Positions 1-8,639 of a stretch of 27,597 bases of DNA are shown here, in pieces. The stretch is from positions 1-27,597 of the forward strand of contig CAJKWK010000036.1 of NCBI GenBank assembly GCA_905203555.1. The letters run 5' to 3'. The notes beneath the pieces were generated by a model. That model saw only the letters and a list, made by a program, of their open reading frames with translations, did no database searches and was not told the DNA's origin. The position numbers were made by a program, and so were the translations under genes. Source of the DNA: an uncultured Lachnospiraceae bacterium. GTDB lineage: Bacteria > Bacillota > Clostridia > Lachnospirales > Lachnospiraceae. Position 1 is the first letter of the stretch. Each line of letters starts with the position of its first letter.

Positions 1-3000
1 TCCCGCCGTCGGAACCGTCTGCATCCAGGTTCTCGGAATGGACTGCCGAATAGGTGTCATGGGCGTAACGGATCGTCTTTGTTTCCTCCGTGGTCCTTGC
101 AGTCTGGCAGTATCCGCAGGCCCCTGTGCCGTCTGCATTCTCGTATCCGCAGTTTTTACAGTACCAGACTACCTTCGGTTCCGGAAGTGTCTGGATATCC
201 TTGGAGACCTTGATCTTCTGGCGGATGGGACGTTCCTGAACCTTGGTCGGAGCAGCAATCGTGCCTGCATCCTGCATGATGGTATCTTCTCCTGGATAGG
301 TCAGTAAAATATTTTCCATATAGGAGCCGTTTGCTGTTAATGGCATAGTGATGGAAACATGTCCATTTTTTACAGTTTCATTTTCTTTTACAGATTGTTC
401 ATATGCATCTCCATCAAACAAAAGTCGGAAAGAAATTGTCTTTTCATTCATTCCATCCAACATATCCTGTGGAATTGTATAAATGTATGTTCCTGCTTTA
501 TTTTTGGTTTCTGTAAAGCTATCTGGAGTCAGTTCTGTATTGGTCACTTTGGAAACCAATGTTGGAGACACCAGAACCTGTTCTTTTTTCTCCTCCATAG
601 CAATTGTTCCATCTGTATTTAACAGATGTTCTCCGTCTGCATAGGCCCAATACGTTTCGTTAGGTCTTGTTTTAAAAGTGATGGTATCGTATGGATCTCC
701 ACGGTGATACCGTGCAGAACCTTCCGCAGTTTGATTTGGTACCGTTGCCTTGGTAACAAAACCATTTTCATTTCGTTCTACATCTTCACAATCAGCTGCA
801 TTGTAGATGCGGTACAGATATCCTTGTGCATCAGTAAGGCCGTCGTATGTTACATTTGTTTTTACATAAATTTTATCTGTTTTTTCATCAAAAATTGCTT
901 CATTTGCATTTGCAAATCGGTAGCTGTATGAAATCACAAGATAGATATGTCCGTTTGTCTGGTAATTATCTACCAGCTGCATGGCGTTAAATACACCATA
1001 GTTCGGATCCGTAAAGAGCGTTTCATTGATTGCTTTTGCGACATCTTCCAGGTTGAATGAATCCGCCTCGATAACAACCCACGGAGAACCTTTCACTGGT
1101 GAACGGTATCCGTTTTTCAGGAACATTTTGTTAATGTCTTTTACAATATTGCCACTCGGTACAATGGTGTTAACATCCAGATATGGATTTTCAATTCTCT
1201 CATCATTATCAGGCTTCACTGTCTGCTTGTCAAATGTAATGGTATCGACTGCATTGACTTTGTATGTTTTTCCATTATAAGAAATGGTATCACCCACATT
1301 TGCTTTCCAGGAATGACCTCCAATCATAACCTGTTCTCCTGGGTTTGCCATAATAGGTTCGTATGTGATCTTTTCCTCGTAGTGAGATACGTTATCATCC
1401 CATACCATTTCTGTTGTAGTAATATTGATTTTAGCGCCTTCAGGTATATTAGTCAGATGTACAATGTAGCCATTGTTTGTATCTGCACTGGTAATCGAAT
1501 AGGTAACTCCGCCATTTGTTCGGTCTAAAGTCAATGGTGTTGAGGATGCAGATCCACTTGATATCATAGCATCTCCAGCTCCATCAAATCCATCTTTGTT
1601 TGTAATTAGTTCATTATTTTTACCATAGACAGATAATTCATATCCCTCTGATCTGGAAAGCTCTTTGATATAATAGGTAGATCCGTCTGGGCTGACAAGA
1701 AGCGGACGCCCAATCCAACAGTTACCATTATTGGCTTCATTGTTAGAAATTGGATAATGCCCTGTTGTATCTTCTTCCCGATAGGTATCAGATTGATTAT
1801 TGGTTACTTCATTATTGGCAAGCATTCCGGAATCATATTCCTGATTGGAAGAATATTTATAGAAAAATTCATCTGTATGCGAACCATCACCAAGCTGCGT
1901 ATCCGTTAAATCCGCACCGTTTCCAGCCGCAATTTCGCTGTTATCGGGATTATGACCAATAAAACTTTCGATATCATCTTCTTTTGCAGCGGAATCTGAT
2001 TCTGAAATATGAAGATTTTTCGGTGCAGTGTCATACCATTCTGTGTGCTCAATTTTTCCGGTTTCATAGTTATAAATCGACCCTGGTGCTTCCGTAATGG
2101 TCAAGAATGAACCATCTCCGTTTCGATCTGTGGTAGTAACAGCTACTAAATCACCCTTTTTAAATACAACACCTGTGTCTTCCTCTGATTCCGATGTCCC
2201 ACCAGTTGTGTCCGGATGAATAATGTCCTGAGCTGCAAACAAACCATACACTGCTCCTTCTAGGGTTCCATCCGCATTTTCCTGTCCGTAAGGACCAAAG
2301 GAATCTTTTTCATCATTATCCAGATCGAAGTCACGCTTGTTAAAGTGGATTTCTCCTTCGGTTCGATGGTCATACGCAATGAAGGTCCAGTCTATAATAT
2401 CCGAGACTGCCGCTTTAATTGTATTTGCTGTCGATGCTAAAAATGACAGCGAGTTTCTGAGATAGCTACCACCAGTACTTTCACTATCTTCGTCTTCATC
2501 CGATGAAGGATCTGGGGCCAGCCAGTCTGTAAATTCATTCCAGGCATTTTTGATGGAAGCCAGAAAACCGGTATGAACCTTTTCCGTTTTTGGTCTAGCG
2601 TCAGTTTCTGTCGCAACCGAATCGGTTGCTAAATCATCGCTTTCTGAATATCTAACCGTTCCGTCATCGAAAATATCAATGTCTACAAGGTCGTCGTTGT
2701 CAATTTCTATGCGTTTGGCAGTAGAAGAACTTCTTTTTGAAGAAGATATAAAAACTTCTTTATCTGCTTCTGATGGTGTAGAGTCGGAAGACATTGAGTC
2801 TTCTTCCTTTTCATCTTCTTTATGCTTATCAGAAGAATCATTTGTTTCATGTATCGTGTCATTGGCTGATTCCAGCTGAATGGAATTTGCTGTATCTTTT
2901 CCGCCTGTGGAACTTTCATCAGTCTCTTCACTGGAGGACGCACCGCTGTGTTCCAAATTAGTCGCTTCATCAGTATCTTTATATTCTGATGATGTTACTA

Positions 3001-5080
3001 CCTTCCATTCGATTGGAATGTCGTCAGTATGGGATCCATGAATGATATAACCTGGAGCCGCTTCAATTTCTTCTGCACTATATTCATAGGTAAGACTGAT
3101 AAAATCCTTATAAAACTGATCCCGGTCCTCTTCCATTGCCTTTTGTGCAGCATCCCCTGGCTCAATACAATGGAAAAATCCGCCTTCTTTGACAAGTTCC
3201 TCACATATCTCGACTTCTTTGTACCAAGCTTCCCAAGCCTCATCATGAAGCTGCTGATTCACTTCCTCGCAATCACACTCTTCGTCTTCTTCGTGGTCAC
3301 ATTCCACATAATCAATCTCTGGAGCCGGATGCCCCATACAGTATCCTTTTTTGTACCCGTAATTTTTCACATCGGTATGCGCAACCGTCCCACTGTTTGC
3401 CCCAGAAGAATCAATCTCATGCAATTTTCCGTCTGCGCCGGTTACATTATCATCTTTTAAACAAGGATCATCTTTCGGATCATCCCAAAACTCAAATTGG
3501 GAACCACCGTCATTAAACCAGTTATATTTATTGGTATCAGACTGTGTAACCCCCATATCTCCGCTATAATTGGAGGAAATGTCATCATCACCCCATTCCG
3601 TGCTGTTTAAGCTTCCAAGCCCCGAATTGTATTCGCCGGGAGCATCCGGCGTTCTGTCGAGGTCAGTGTTTGTAAGCTGAGAATCGTCAAACTTTTCCAA
3701 TACATCCCAATGAGAACCTTCAATCGGCTTTCCGGTTTCAGAGTCGAACTTGTAGAGATTCACATTATAGGTGGATTTCCAGTTTTCCTGATGTTCATAT
3801 CGTTCCATACTGACATCGGAATCGCCTTCATCACTGCTTTCCGTGGAAATATAAATTTTTAGCCCTTTTTCAATATAAGCAGTGAACTGGGTTTGCGTAT
3901 GACCGAAGCCTTTCGGGTTGGAAATATTGTTCCAGGTATCGAAAGTATGAATCCTGGCTTTGGTTTGATCAATGGGAAGCAGGGAACCAATCGTTCCTTC
4001 TGGCCATGTCAGGTCGCCAATGCAGCCGTTTTCATCGGTTTCTCCACTTGAAGACACGAAATGATACCTTCCATCCGCTTCCTGCCCGACTGCCTGCCAG
4101 TCCCCATAGGGTTCGAACCGAATTCCGTTTAAATAAATCATGGATTCCGGAGTGGAAAAGAGATCAATGTAGGCATGGTACTGCCCGTCTGATTCCTCGA
4201 CTGCGGTATGGTAAGTAGAAATCCCTTTGTCCCAGTCCGGCGTCAGCATGCTGGATAAGTAGGCACTGGTCCAAATATCCCAGAACCAGGCATCTGCCAT
4301 ATTGGTAATAGCTTTCCCTGACTTCATTGCGCCGCAGTTCGGATCCGGAGTTGCATTTAAGGCCGCGTGGATACTGGGATCTTTTTCAGCAAAGTTATTC
4401 AGCATGGTGTTGTAAAAACTGCCATAGCTTTTAAAATGTGCAAAATCTGCATCCCAATTTCCAATAAAGGAAGGATTCTTCTCTTCATCATTGGTGCAGA
4501 CCCATGCAATTGCCTGGGAAACGATGCCCTGTGGAATTGCACTGTCTTCCGCAACAGACTGTGTGTTCTTATTGATGTGGTATTCGCCAGGATAATTGCA
4601 TGCAGCCGCCAGCATCAAAAAATTAAATTTGGGATTTTGTCCCCGATTTGCCGGAGGAAACATCTTTTCTGGCTGTTTTTCGTCATAAAAATATGCTTCT
4701 GAAATAAATGCTCTCGCACCAGGTTGGATCGCAGATGCATTTGCATGGTTAGCTGTACAGAACGTGTGCCTGAACTCAAAATCTTCATAACCAGAGTTGT
4801 CATACCCTGTTCGTGGTTCCAAATACATCTGCGCACCCAAAGGCCACCCGTTTGCCCCTGCGCCAAAGTAAAAGTTCTGGTTGAAGGCAAGGCCAGTTGG
4901 TTTTAACCGTCGTCCCAGTGCTTCAATTGACTTGTCATCTTCCCAAGTTGGTTTTACATTTTCATGCTCCCAATTCCCGTCCAAAACAAATGCGTGGACA
5001 CGAGGAACCAGGGCTGATGCGGCAATCAGAACGGCCAGACCGGCTGCCGCTGCTCGCTTCGTTAGTCTCTTGTGTAACAT
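1..5080 (-). CDS. giant secreted surface protein with SpaA/Cna-B-like domains (3' end outside window)
   Basis: An open frame of 1693 codons starts at ATG 5080 and leaves the left edge without a stop, so the C-terminal anchor is not visible. AAAGGAG lies 7 bases upstream of the ATG. The N-terminus has basic residues then a hydrophobic Ala/Leu-rich stretch ending near VHA (about residue 30), a signal peptide. Segments typical of isopeptide or prealbumin-like pilin folds are seen near residue 437 (VNLYKFDSETGKPIEG) and residues 905-945 (GEIHFNKRDFD, LEGAVYGLFAAQD). Between them lies an acidic Ser/Glu/Asp-rich stretch (about 690-830). Near the visible end a CxxC...CxxC zinc-ribbon-like motif (WYCKNCGY...CGYC) appears at about 1637-1660. 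Large proteins of this type travel with Clostridial conjugative elements and are thought to act as surface adhesins in mating or host contact; that role is inferred. A CATAATT promoter-like box sits 31 bases upstream of the ATG. Confidence 0.85.
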   Translation of the reverse strand, partial: MLHKRLTKRAAAAGLAVLIAASALVPRVHAFVLDGNWEHENVKPTWEDDKSIEALGRRLKPTGLAFNQNFYFGAGANGWPLGAQMYLEPRTGYDNSGYEDFEFRHTFCTANHANASAIQPGARAFISEAYFYDEKQPEKMFPPANRGQNPKFNFLMLAAACNYPGEYHINKNTQSVAEDSAIPQGIVSQAIAWVCTNDEEKNPSFIGNWDADFAHFKSYGSFYNTMLNNFAEKDPSIHAALNATPDPNCGAMKSGKAITNMADAWFWDIWTSAYLSSMLTPDWDKGISTYHTAVEESDGQYHAYIDLFSTPESMIYLNGIRFEPYGDWQAVGQEADGRYHFVSSSGETDENGCIGDLTWPEGTIGSLLPIDQTKARIHTFDTWNNISNPKGFGHTQTQFTAYIEKGLKIYISTESSDEGDSDVSMERYEHQENWKSTYNVNLYKFDSETGKPIEGSHWDVLEKFDDSQLTNTDLDRTPDAPGEYNSGLGSLNSTEWGDDDISSNYSGDMGVTQSDTNKYNWFNDGGSQFEFWDDPKDDPCLKDDNVTGADGKLHEIDSSGANSGTVAHTDVKNYGYKKGYCMGHPAPEIDYVECDHEEDEECDCEEVNQQLHDEAWEAWYKEVEICEELVKEGGFFHCIEPGDAAQKAMEEDRDQFYKDFISLTYEYSAEEIEAAPGYIIHGSHTDDIPIEWKVVTSSEYKDTDEATNLEHSGASSSEETDESSTGGKDTANSIQLESANDTIHETNDSSDKHKEDEKEEDSMSSDSTPSEADKEVFISSSKRSSSTAKRIEIDNDDLVDIDIFDDGTVRYSESDDLATDSVATETDARPKTEKVHTGFLASIKNAWNEFTDWLAPDPSSDEDEDSESTGGSYLRNSLSFLASTANTIKAAVSDIIDWTFIAYDHRTEGEIHFNKRDFDLDNDEKDSFGPYGQENADGTLEGAVYGLFAAQDIIHPDTTGGTSESEEDTGVVFKKGDLVAVTTTDRNGDGSFLTITEAPGSIYNYETGKIEHTEWYDTAPKNLHISESDSAAKEDDIESFIGHNPDNSEIAAGNGADLTDTQLGDGSHTDEFFYKYSSNQEYDSGMLANNEVTNNQSDTYREEDTTGHYPISNNEANNGNCWIGRPLLVSPDGSTYYIKELSRSEGYELSVYGKNNELITNKDGFDGAGDAMISSGSASSTPLTLDRTNGGVTYSITSADTNNGYIVHLTNIPEGAKINITTTEMVWDDNVSHYEEKITYEPIMANPGEQVMIGGHSWKANVGDTISYNGKTYKVNAVDTITFDKQTVKPDNDERIENPYLDVNTIVPSGNIVKDINKMFLKNGYRSPVKGSPWVVIEADSFNLEDVAKAINETLFTDPNYGVFNAMQLVDNYQTNGHIYLVISYSYRFANANEAIFDEKTDKIYVKTNVTYDGLTDAQGYLYRIYNAADCEDVERNENGFVTKATVPNQTAEGSARYHRGDPYDTITFKTRPNETYWAYADGEHLLNTDGTIAMEEKKEQVLVSPTLVSKVTNTELTPDSFTETKNKAGTYIYTIPQDMLDGMNEKTISFRLLFDGDAYEQSVKENETVKNGHVSITMPLTANGSYMENILLTYPGEDTIMQDAGTIAAPTKVQERPIRQKIKVSKDIQTLPEPKVVWYCKNCGYENADGTGACGYCQTARTTEETKTIRYAHDTYSAVHSENLDADGSDGG

Positions 5081-5110
5081 GTAGTTGCTCCTTTCCGTTT
5101 TTCCTGTTTT

Positions 5111-5142
5111 AATTATGGAAAGAAAAACGGGAAAATTGTTTC
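5111..5142 (-). promoter_or_regulatory. CATAATT-type promoter box of the giant surface protein gene
   Basis: On the minus strand CATAATT occupies 5117-5111, 31 bases before the ATG, in the -10 position. It is one of eight copies of this box in the window. No good -35 is visible; the five bases exactly 20 upstream read GAAAC. Assignment as a -10 is inference from position and recurrence. Confidence 0.45.
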
Positions 5143-5400
5143 CGAACCTTTTGTTGGCATTGACATATTTTTGCTGACCACGTACAATAATGAGTAGAAT
5201 CGGATAACAACATACACCTGTGAAAGCGTTAAAATAAGAATGTATCTCAGTACGCATTGTCTTGCGGAGCTTGTGTGATGAAACTTCAAACCGATGTAGG
5301 CTGTTAAAGCCGAAAGAAAACGCCAAATGCGTTGCTGATACAGACGATTTTTTTCAATGCAGGCGTAGAGCATAAATAGAAAGTGGGTGGGATTTTGACA

Positions 5401-6204
5401 GTGACCGAAACGATGGATAAAAAGCATCAAGAAGATTTACAACGGCTCAGGGGCTTTCGCCTGCTGGATGATGATTTCCTGACAAAGTGCTTCGAAGAGA
5501 AAACGGAGTGTATCGAACTGGTCTTGCGGATTGTTCTGAATAAGCCGGATTTAAAGGTAGCTGATGTTCGCACGCAGGTATTTGTAGAAAACCTGCTCAA
5601 TCGTTCTGTTCGTCTTGATGTGTTGGCAACCGACAGTCTTGGAAGAAAATTTAACATAGAAATTCAGAGAGCAGACAGGGGCGCAGGAAGAAAACGAGCG
5701 CGCTACAACAGCAGCATGATGGATGTCAACCTTCTGAAAAAAGGAAATAACTTTGATGATCTCCCGGAAACTTATGTAGTCTTTATCACCGAAAACGACG
5801 TGATTGGAAAAGGGCTCCCTATTTATCCGGTTGAGCGCTGTTTTATTGGAACGGGAGAAAGATTTGAAGACGGCTCGCATATCCTATATGTAAATGGTGC
5901 GTATAGAGACGAAACGCCTATCGGAAAACTGATGCACGATTTTTCCTGCACCAATCCATCTGATATGTACTACGACATTTTAGCGGAACGAACGCGATTT
6001 TTCAAGGAAAGCAAGGAGGGAATTGACGCTATGTGTAAAGTTATGGAAGATATGAGAAAAGAATCTTTACAGGAAGGCAAAAACGAAAATATGAAAGATA
6101 CTGCTCTCCGTATGTTAGCAGATGGAGTTCTTTCATTAGAAAAGATTGCGCAATATTCTGGCCTTTCTTTTGAGGAAGTCAAAAAACTAAACAAAAAAGA
6201 ATGA
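5401..6204 (+). CDS. Rpn-type PD-(D/E)XK nuclease / putative transposase
   Basis: The protein is 267 residues from GTG 5401 (MTETMDKKHQ...). Alternatives are TTG 5395 or ATG 5413; GTG was chosen because a GGTGGG stretch lies about 9 bases upstream. It resembles the PDDEXK-family 'transposase'/Rpn recombination-promoting nucleases common in Lachnospiraceae: an N-terminal FRLLDDDF motif, then RLDVLATD...FNIEIQRAD, giving the Asp and ExQ residues of a PD-(D/E)XK site (D69, E83, Q85 counted from ATG 5413), then YNSSMMD and MCKVMEDM. The C-terminus is a short charged helix and a small helical domain (MLADGVLSLEKIAQYSG). It is the only convincing plus-strand gene here and ends in a bidirectional terminator. 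Rpn proteins are reported to stimulate RecA-independent recombination and some act in phage defence; which applies here is unknown. Confidence 0.88.
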   Translation: MTETMDKKHQEDLQRLRGFRLLDDDFLTKCFEEKTECIELVLRIVLNKPDLKVADVRTQVFVENLLNRSVRLDVLATDSLGRKFNIEIQRADRGAGRKRARYNSSMMDVNLLKKGNNFDDLPETYVVFITENDVIGKGLPIYPVERCFIGTGERFEDGSHILYVNGAYRDETPIGKLMHDFSCTNPSDMYYDILAERTRFFKESKEGIDAMCKVMEDMRKESLQEGKNENMKDTALRMLADGVLSLEKIAQYSGLSFEEVKKLNKKE

Positions 6205-6238
6205 GAATGTATAAAGTAAAGAACATCCTATAAATAAA

Positions 6239-6285
6239 CAAGGGGAAGACTGAAAATAGAAATCACTTTTTTAGTCTTCCTCTTG
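6239..6285. terminator. bidirectional terminator between converging genes
   Basis: CAAGGGGAAGACT at 6239-6251 pairs with AGTCTTCCTCTTG at 6273-6285 (one G-T pair), flanked by A and T runs on the two sides. It lies between the plus-strand Rpn gene (stop 6204) and the minus-strand gene ending at 6323, so it can serve both. Confidence 0.8.
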
Positions 6286-6322
6286 TTGTATGCAAATTGT
6301 TGCAAAAAATTTAATAAAGCAG

Positions 6323-7126
6323 TTATCTTAAACTAATAATGGCATCGTATCCCTTTACTCCGCTCCAACTAATACCTGCCTCTCCTGCAGCAATATTGCA
6401 ATCAGGTCCGTTTGCAAACGCATATGCGTCTCCTACAATACGATCATTAAATCCGAGTTTCCACAGTTTTTCTGCTGCTTCTTCTCCCCAGATATCTTTT
6501 TCGTAATATTTAAAAAGATACGTTCCGTCCAGCTCCGGATATAATTCAGAAACACCTACACTTTTATAAGATCCTGATCCTTCATATGGGTAGAACACTT
6601 TGAATCCGTTGGCGTAATGAATAATTGTGCAAGTACCTAGAGACACATCATCCACCTTCACCTCACCGAACTTCGCATTTTCTTCACGTGAATTTTTCTT
6701 CATTTCGATTGCCGCATTGCTGGCTCCCCACTCATTGTAGCCACCGTTGTCTTTCGTCAATTCCCCTGCTGTCATTTGACTCTGCTCAGGTGTTTTTGCT
6801 TCGTTCAGATTTCTGGTCTGTACCACACCATCAACCACCCATGCGCCGTCCGCATTTACATAAAAACCATCGCCACTGACGCTGTTTGCCATCATGTAGC
6901 CGTTTCCATCAAAGAAATAACACTCTGCAACGCCATCGTCGTTTCCGTCAATCCACTGCCAAGCGCCAGTCGGCCATGTACCATCTTCATTCTGCCACCA
7001 CCAGCCGCTTGCGTCCTGCTGCCAGCTTCCTTTTGTGCCGCCTTCGGTCACTCCTGCAAATGCGGTAACACCCATCATTATACTCATTGCTACTGCCGTT
7101 GCTGCTACTAAAAATCTCTTCTTCAT
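6323..7126 (-). CDS. secreted protein with N-terminal wall-binding (choline-binding-type) repeats
   Basis: The protein is 267 residues from ATG 7126 with AAAAGGAG 8-10 bases upstream. A signal peptide is evident: MKKRFLVAATAVAMSIMMG...AFA, cleavage near residue 24. Residues about 30-105 hold Trp/Gly/Tyr-rich repeats (WQQDASGWWWQNEDG, YFFDGNGYMMAN, GFYVNADGAWVVDG) of the putative cell-wall-binding repeat type. The remaining 150 residues have no motif I recognise; they contain a Cys pair (CTI... and CNI) and a YDAIISL end. The product is probably exported and held on the envelope. Repeats of the same type occur at the C-terminus of the gene at 14645-15733, so the element encodes two wall-binding secreted proteins. 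It is preceded by one of four promoters that share an upstream TATCCGCA box. The function of the C-terminal domain is unknown. Confidence 0.85.
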   Translation of the reverse strand: MKKRFLVAATAVAMSIMMGVTAFAGVTEGGTKGSWQQDASGWWWQNEDGTWPTGAWQWIDGNDDGVAECYFFDGNGYMMANSVSGDGFYVNADGAWVVDGVVQTRNLNEAKTPEQSQMTAGELTKDNGGYNEWGASNAAIEMKKNSREENAKFGEVKVDDVSLGTCTIIHYANGFKVFYPYEGSGSYKSVGVSELYPELDGTYLFKYYEKDIWGEEAAEKLWKLGFNDRIVGDAYAFANGPDCNIAAGEAGISWSGVKGYDAIISLR

Positions 7127-7178
7127 AACAATAATCTCCTTTTCCTGAAATTTTTAAATTTCTTATGAATCTGAATAC

Positions 7179-7240
7179 ATTTTACCGCAGAAATCAAGTT
7201 CCTGCAAACCAAAAAACTTGCGGATAAGGAAAAATGGGTT
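7179..7240 (-). promoter_or_regulatory. promoter with TATCCGCA upstream box (class 1)
   Basis: On the minus strand: TATCCGCA (7226-7219), then 11 bases, -35 TTGCAG (7207-7202), 17 bases, -10 TAAAAT (7184-7179), then the ribosome site and ATG 7126. The upstream box has the wider form CCATTTTTCCTTATCCGCAA. The same layout with the same spacing occurs before recD2, HU and the ParA-like operon, which supports a shared regulator. Confidence 0.65.
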
Positions 7241-7253
7241 ATTTTCATAAGAA

Positions 7254-7769
7254 GGAACGCCCGCTCGCGCGGGGAATACCGCCGCCATACCAATACTTAT
7301 ACCCCGACAGTGAAGAACACCCCGCTCGCACGGAGAATACGAAGTTTTACCTGCTTTTAATGTGCGTACTTCAGGAACACCCCGCTCACGTGGGGAAAAC
7401 AGTGCCCGGAAAACATTAGTCAAAAAAGAAGATAGGAACACCCCCGCTCGCGCGGGGAATACTACAACAGCAGGCGCAAGTAATCCGAGCATGGCAAGGA
7501 ACACCCCCGCTCGCGCGGAGAATACGAAGTTTTGCCTGCTTTTAATGTGCATACTTCAGGAACACTCCCGCTCGCGCGGGGAAAACCGCTCTTTTCTGGT
7601 ACATGATTAAGCAGAATGGGGAAACACCCCGCTCGCGCAGGGAAAACACCGGAAGACCTGCTGTTTATGGCTGGGGAAGTGGAACACCCCCGCTCGCGCA
7701 GGGAAAACCTTGAATATCGGCTTCAGTGAAGTATCCCAACAGGAACACCCCCGCTCGCGCAGGGAAAAC
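7254..7769 (-). CRISPR. type I-E-like CRISPR array, 9 repeats and 8 spacers, no cas genes in the window
   Basis: Repeats of 28 bases (26-27 in the degenerate ones) start near 7254, 7314, 7374, 7435, 7498, 7559, 7620, 7681 and 7742, with spacers mostly of 33-35 bases, so the period is about 61. On the minus strand the repeat begins GTTTTCCC or GTATTCCCC, has a CCCCGC-GCGA-GCGGGG hairpin and ends GGGTGTTCC, which is the type I-E repeat pattern. The copies at the low-coordinate end are the most degenerate and the three at the high end are the most uniform. An AT-rich leader-like stretch adjoins 7770, so transcription on the minus strand is inferred. Spacers at 7341-7373 and 7526-7558 differ at only two bases. 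Confidence 0.95.
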
Positions 7770-7893
7770 ACTTAAAAAACCCTTATTTTAAGCCATTCCT
7801 ACTTTTGGAAAATTGAATTTTCATTTAACTGTTGCAATTCAATTATGCGCTAGATTTTTGATTTTTTGGTAAATACAAAAAAAATCATAGCGC
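7770..7893 (-). promoter_or_regulatory. putative CRISPR leader and promoter of the type I-E array
   Basis: This is an AT-rich stretch directly next to the least degenerate repeat. On the minus strand it carries the wider motif CGCATAATTGAATTGCAAC, in which CATAATT (7847-7841) matches the box seen at seven other sites. The leader of the small array at 16270-16431 has nearly the same motif. An inverted repeat (TGCGCTAGATTTTT at 7846-7859 and its near complement at 7880-7893) flanks the promoter and could be an operator or a hairpin. Confidence 0.6.
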
Positions 7894-7901
7894 AAAAAGA
7901 A

Positions 7902-7921
7902 ACCTTCCATTTCTGGAAGGT
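7902..7921 (-). terminator. terminator downstream of the Rpn remnant
   Basis: A perfect 8-bp stem, ACCTTCCA with a TTTC loop and TGGAAGGT, is followed on the minus strand by TTCTTTTTG. It ends the transcript of the remnant gene at 7960-8298 before the CRISPR leader. Confidence 0.75.
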
Positions 7922-7959
7922 CTCTTCATCAAATCATTTGCAAATACTTTGATTTTCCA

Positions 7960-8298
7960 TTATGTGGTTATCTTGTTGTCAGATTTCCACTGTTTGTAGC
8001 CGGACTTTTCTTCATCGGAAAAGCCCAGTGCATTCATTGCTTCGGATATGGACATAGTAGTATTTTTCATCAACTCATCAAGAGACTGATAGCGCCCTTT
8101 TTCCAAGCCATTTTTTTCGCCTTTTTCCATACCCTCTTTTTCAAAAGCGTCCAGCAGCGTACACATGGTCACTTCTCCTTTCCGGGACTCGTCGATCATG
8201 AGCTGCTTGAATTCCCCAAAACGCCGGTCATTGGCAAATGTCCTGAAAAATTCCATCAGCTCCTCGACATGATCCCATGTTCTGTCCTTATTATACAT
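7960..8298 (-). pseudogene. truncated C-terminal part of an Rpn-type nuclease
   Basis: The frame gives 112 residues from ATG 8298, with AGAAGGA about 4 bases upstream. It matches only the C-terminal part of Rpn-type proteins as I recall them: a helical MEFFRTFANDRRFGEFKQL segment, an EVTMCTLLDAFEKEGMEKG segment with the conserved MC, a Glu/Lys-rich linker, and a small terminal domain (MSISEAMNALGFSDEEKSGY). The nuclease domain, normally about 200 residues before this, is absent. The open frame can be read upstream to a GTG at 8499, but that stretch (GRPPKVSPQVAGPAS and a hydrophobic tail) covers strong hairpins, has no ribosome site and is not Rpn-like. It could be an expressed short protein, but a 5' deletion is the simpler reading. 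The intact Rpn gene at 5401-6204 is too different to be its parent. Confidence 0.6.
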
Positions 8299-8429
8299 AG
8301 TTTCCTTCTCATTTCCAAGTCTAACCGAGCGGAAATATTCCGCTACTGAAGTGAATAAAATTATTACTGAAATCAGATTGACATTTTTAACAATGTTAAT
8401 TATGATTATATCAGTGATCGCGTTGCAGA

Positions 8430-8639
8430 TACTTGCGGGGCCTGCAACCTGGGGAGAAACCTTCGGAGGTCTCCCCATTTTACTACTTGAACTACCCACG
8501 CCTGACTGTGTCAGACGGGGTTTTCTGCGGAAGTTAGGATAAAACTGCAGGATGAAAAGAATTATACACGCAGGTGCCTTTTAGGTGGCTCGGAGAAGAT
8601 CCGGGCTTTTTTATATCCGTTTTCAGGAGGTAATTTCAC
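8430..8639. other. structured non-coding stretch with several hairpins and a plus-strand terminator
   Basis: Three strong inverted repeats lie here. GGGGAGAAACCTTCGGAGGT closed by CTCCCC has a TCGG loop (about 8455-8480). CGCCTGAC-TGT-GTCAGACG lies at about 8499-8518, with a G-U pair if read on the minus strand. GCTCGGA-GAAGA-TCCGGGC followed by six T (about 8588-8612) is a good plus-strand terminator. The last one is followed by AGGAGG and an 18-codon ORF. The layout (leader, terminator, ribosome site, short start of a gene) suggests a truncated 5' leader of a lost plus-strand gene or an unrecognised small RNA. I could not match it to a known riboswitch. Confidence 0.4.

Noticed and set aside
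2679..3460. Several frames of 80-140 residues on both strands inside the giant gene
   Set aside because: All are shadows of the continuous minus-strand frame, which has a start, signal peptide and recognisable domains.
7163..7552. A 129-residue minus-strand frame and shorter plus-strand frames across the CRISPR array
   Set aside because: They translate the I-E repeats (recurrent FPARAGV) and have no ribosome site; the array explains them.
8351..8542. 63-residue plus-strand frame
   Set aside because: It covers the hairpin-rich stretch and the opposite strand of the Rpn remnant; no ribosome site.
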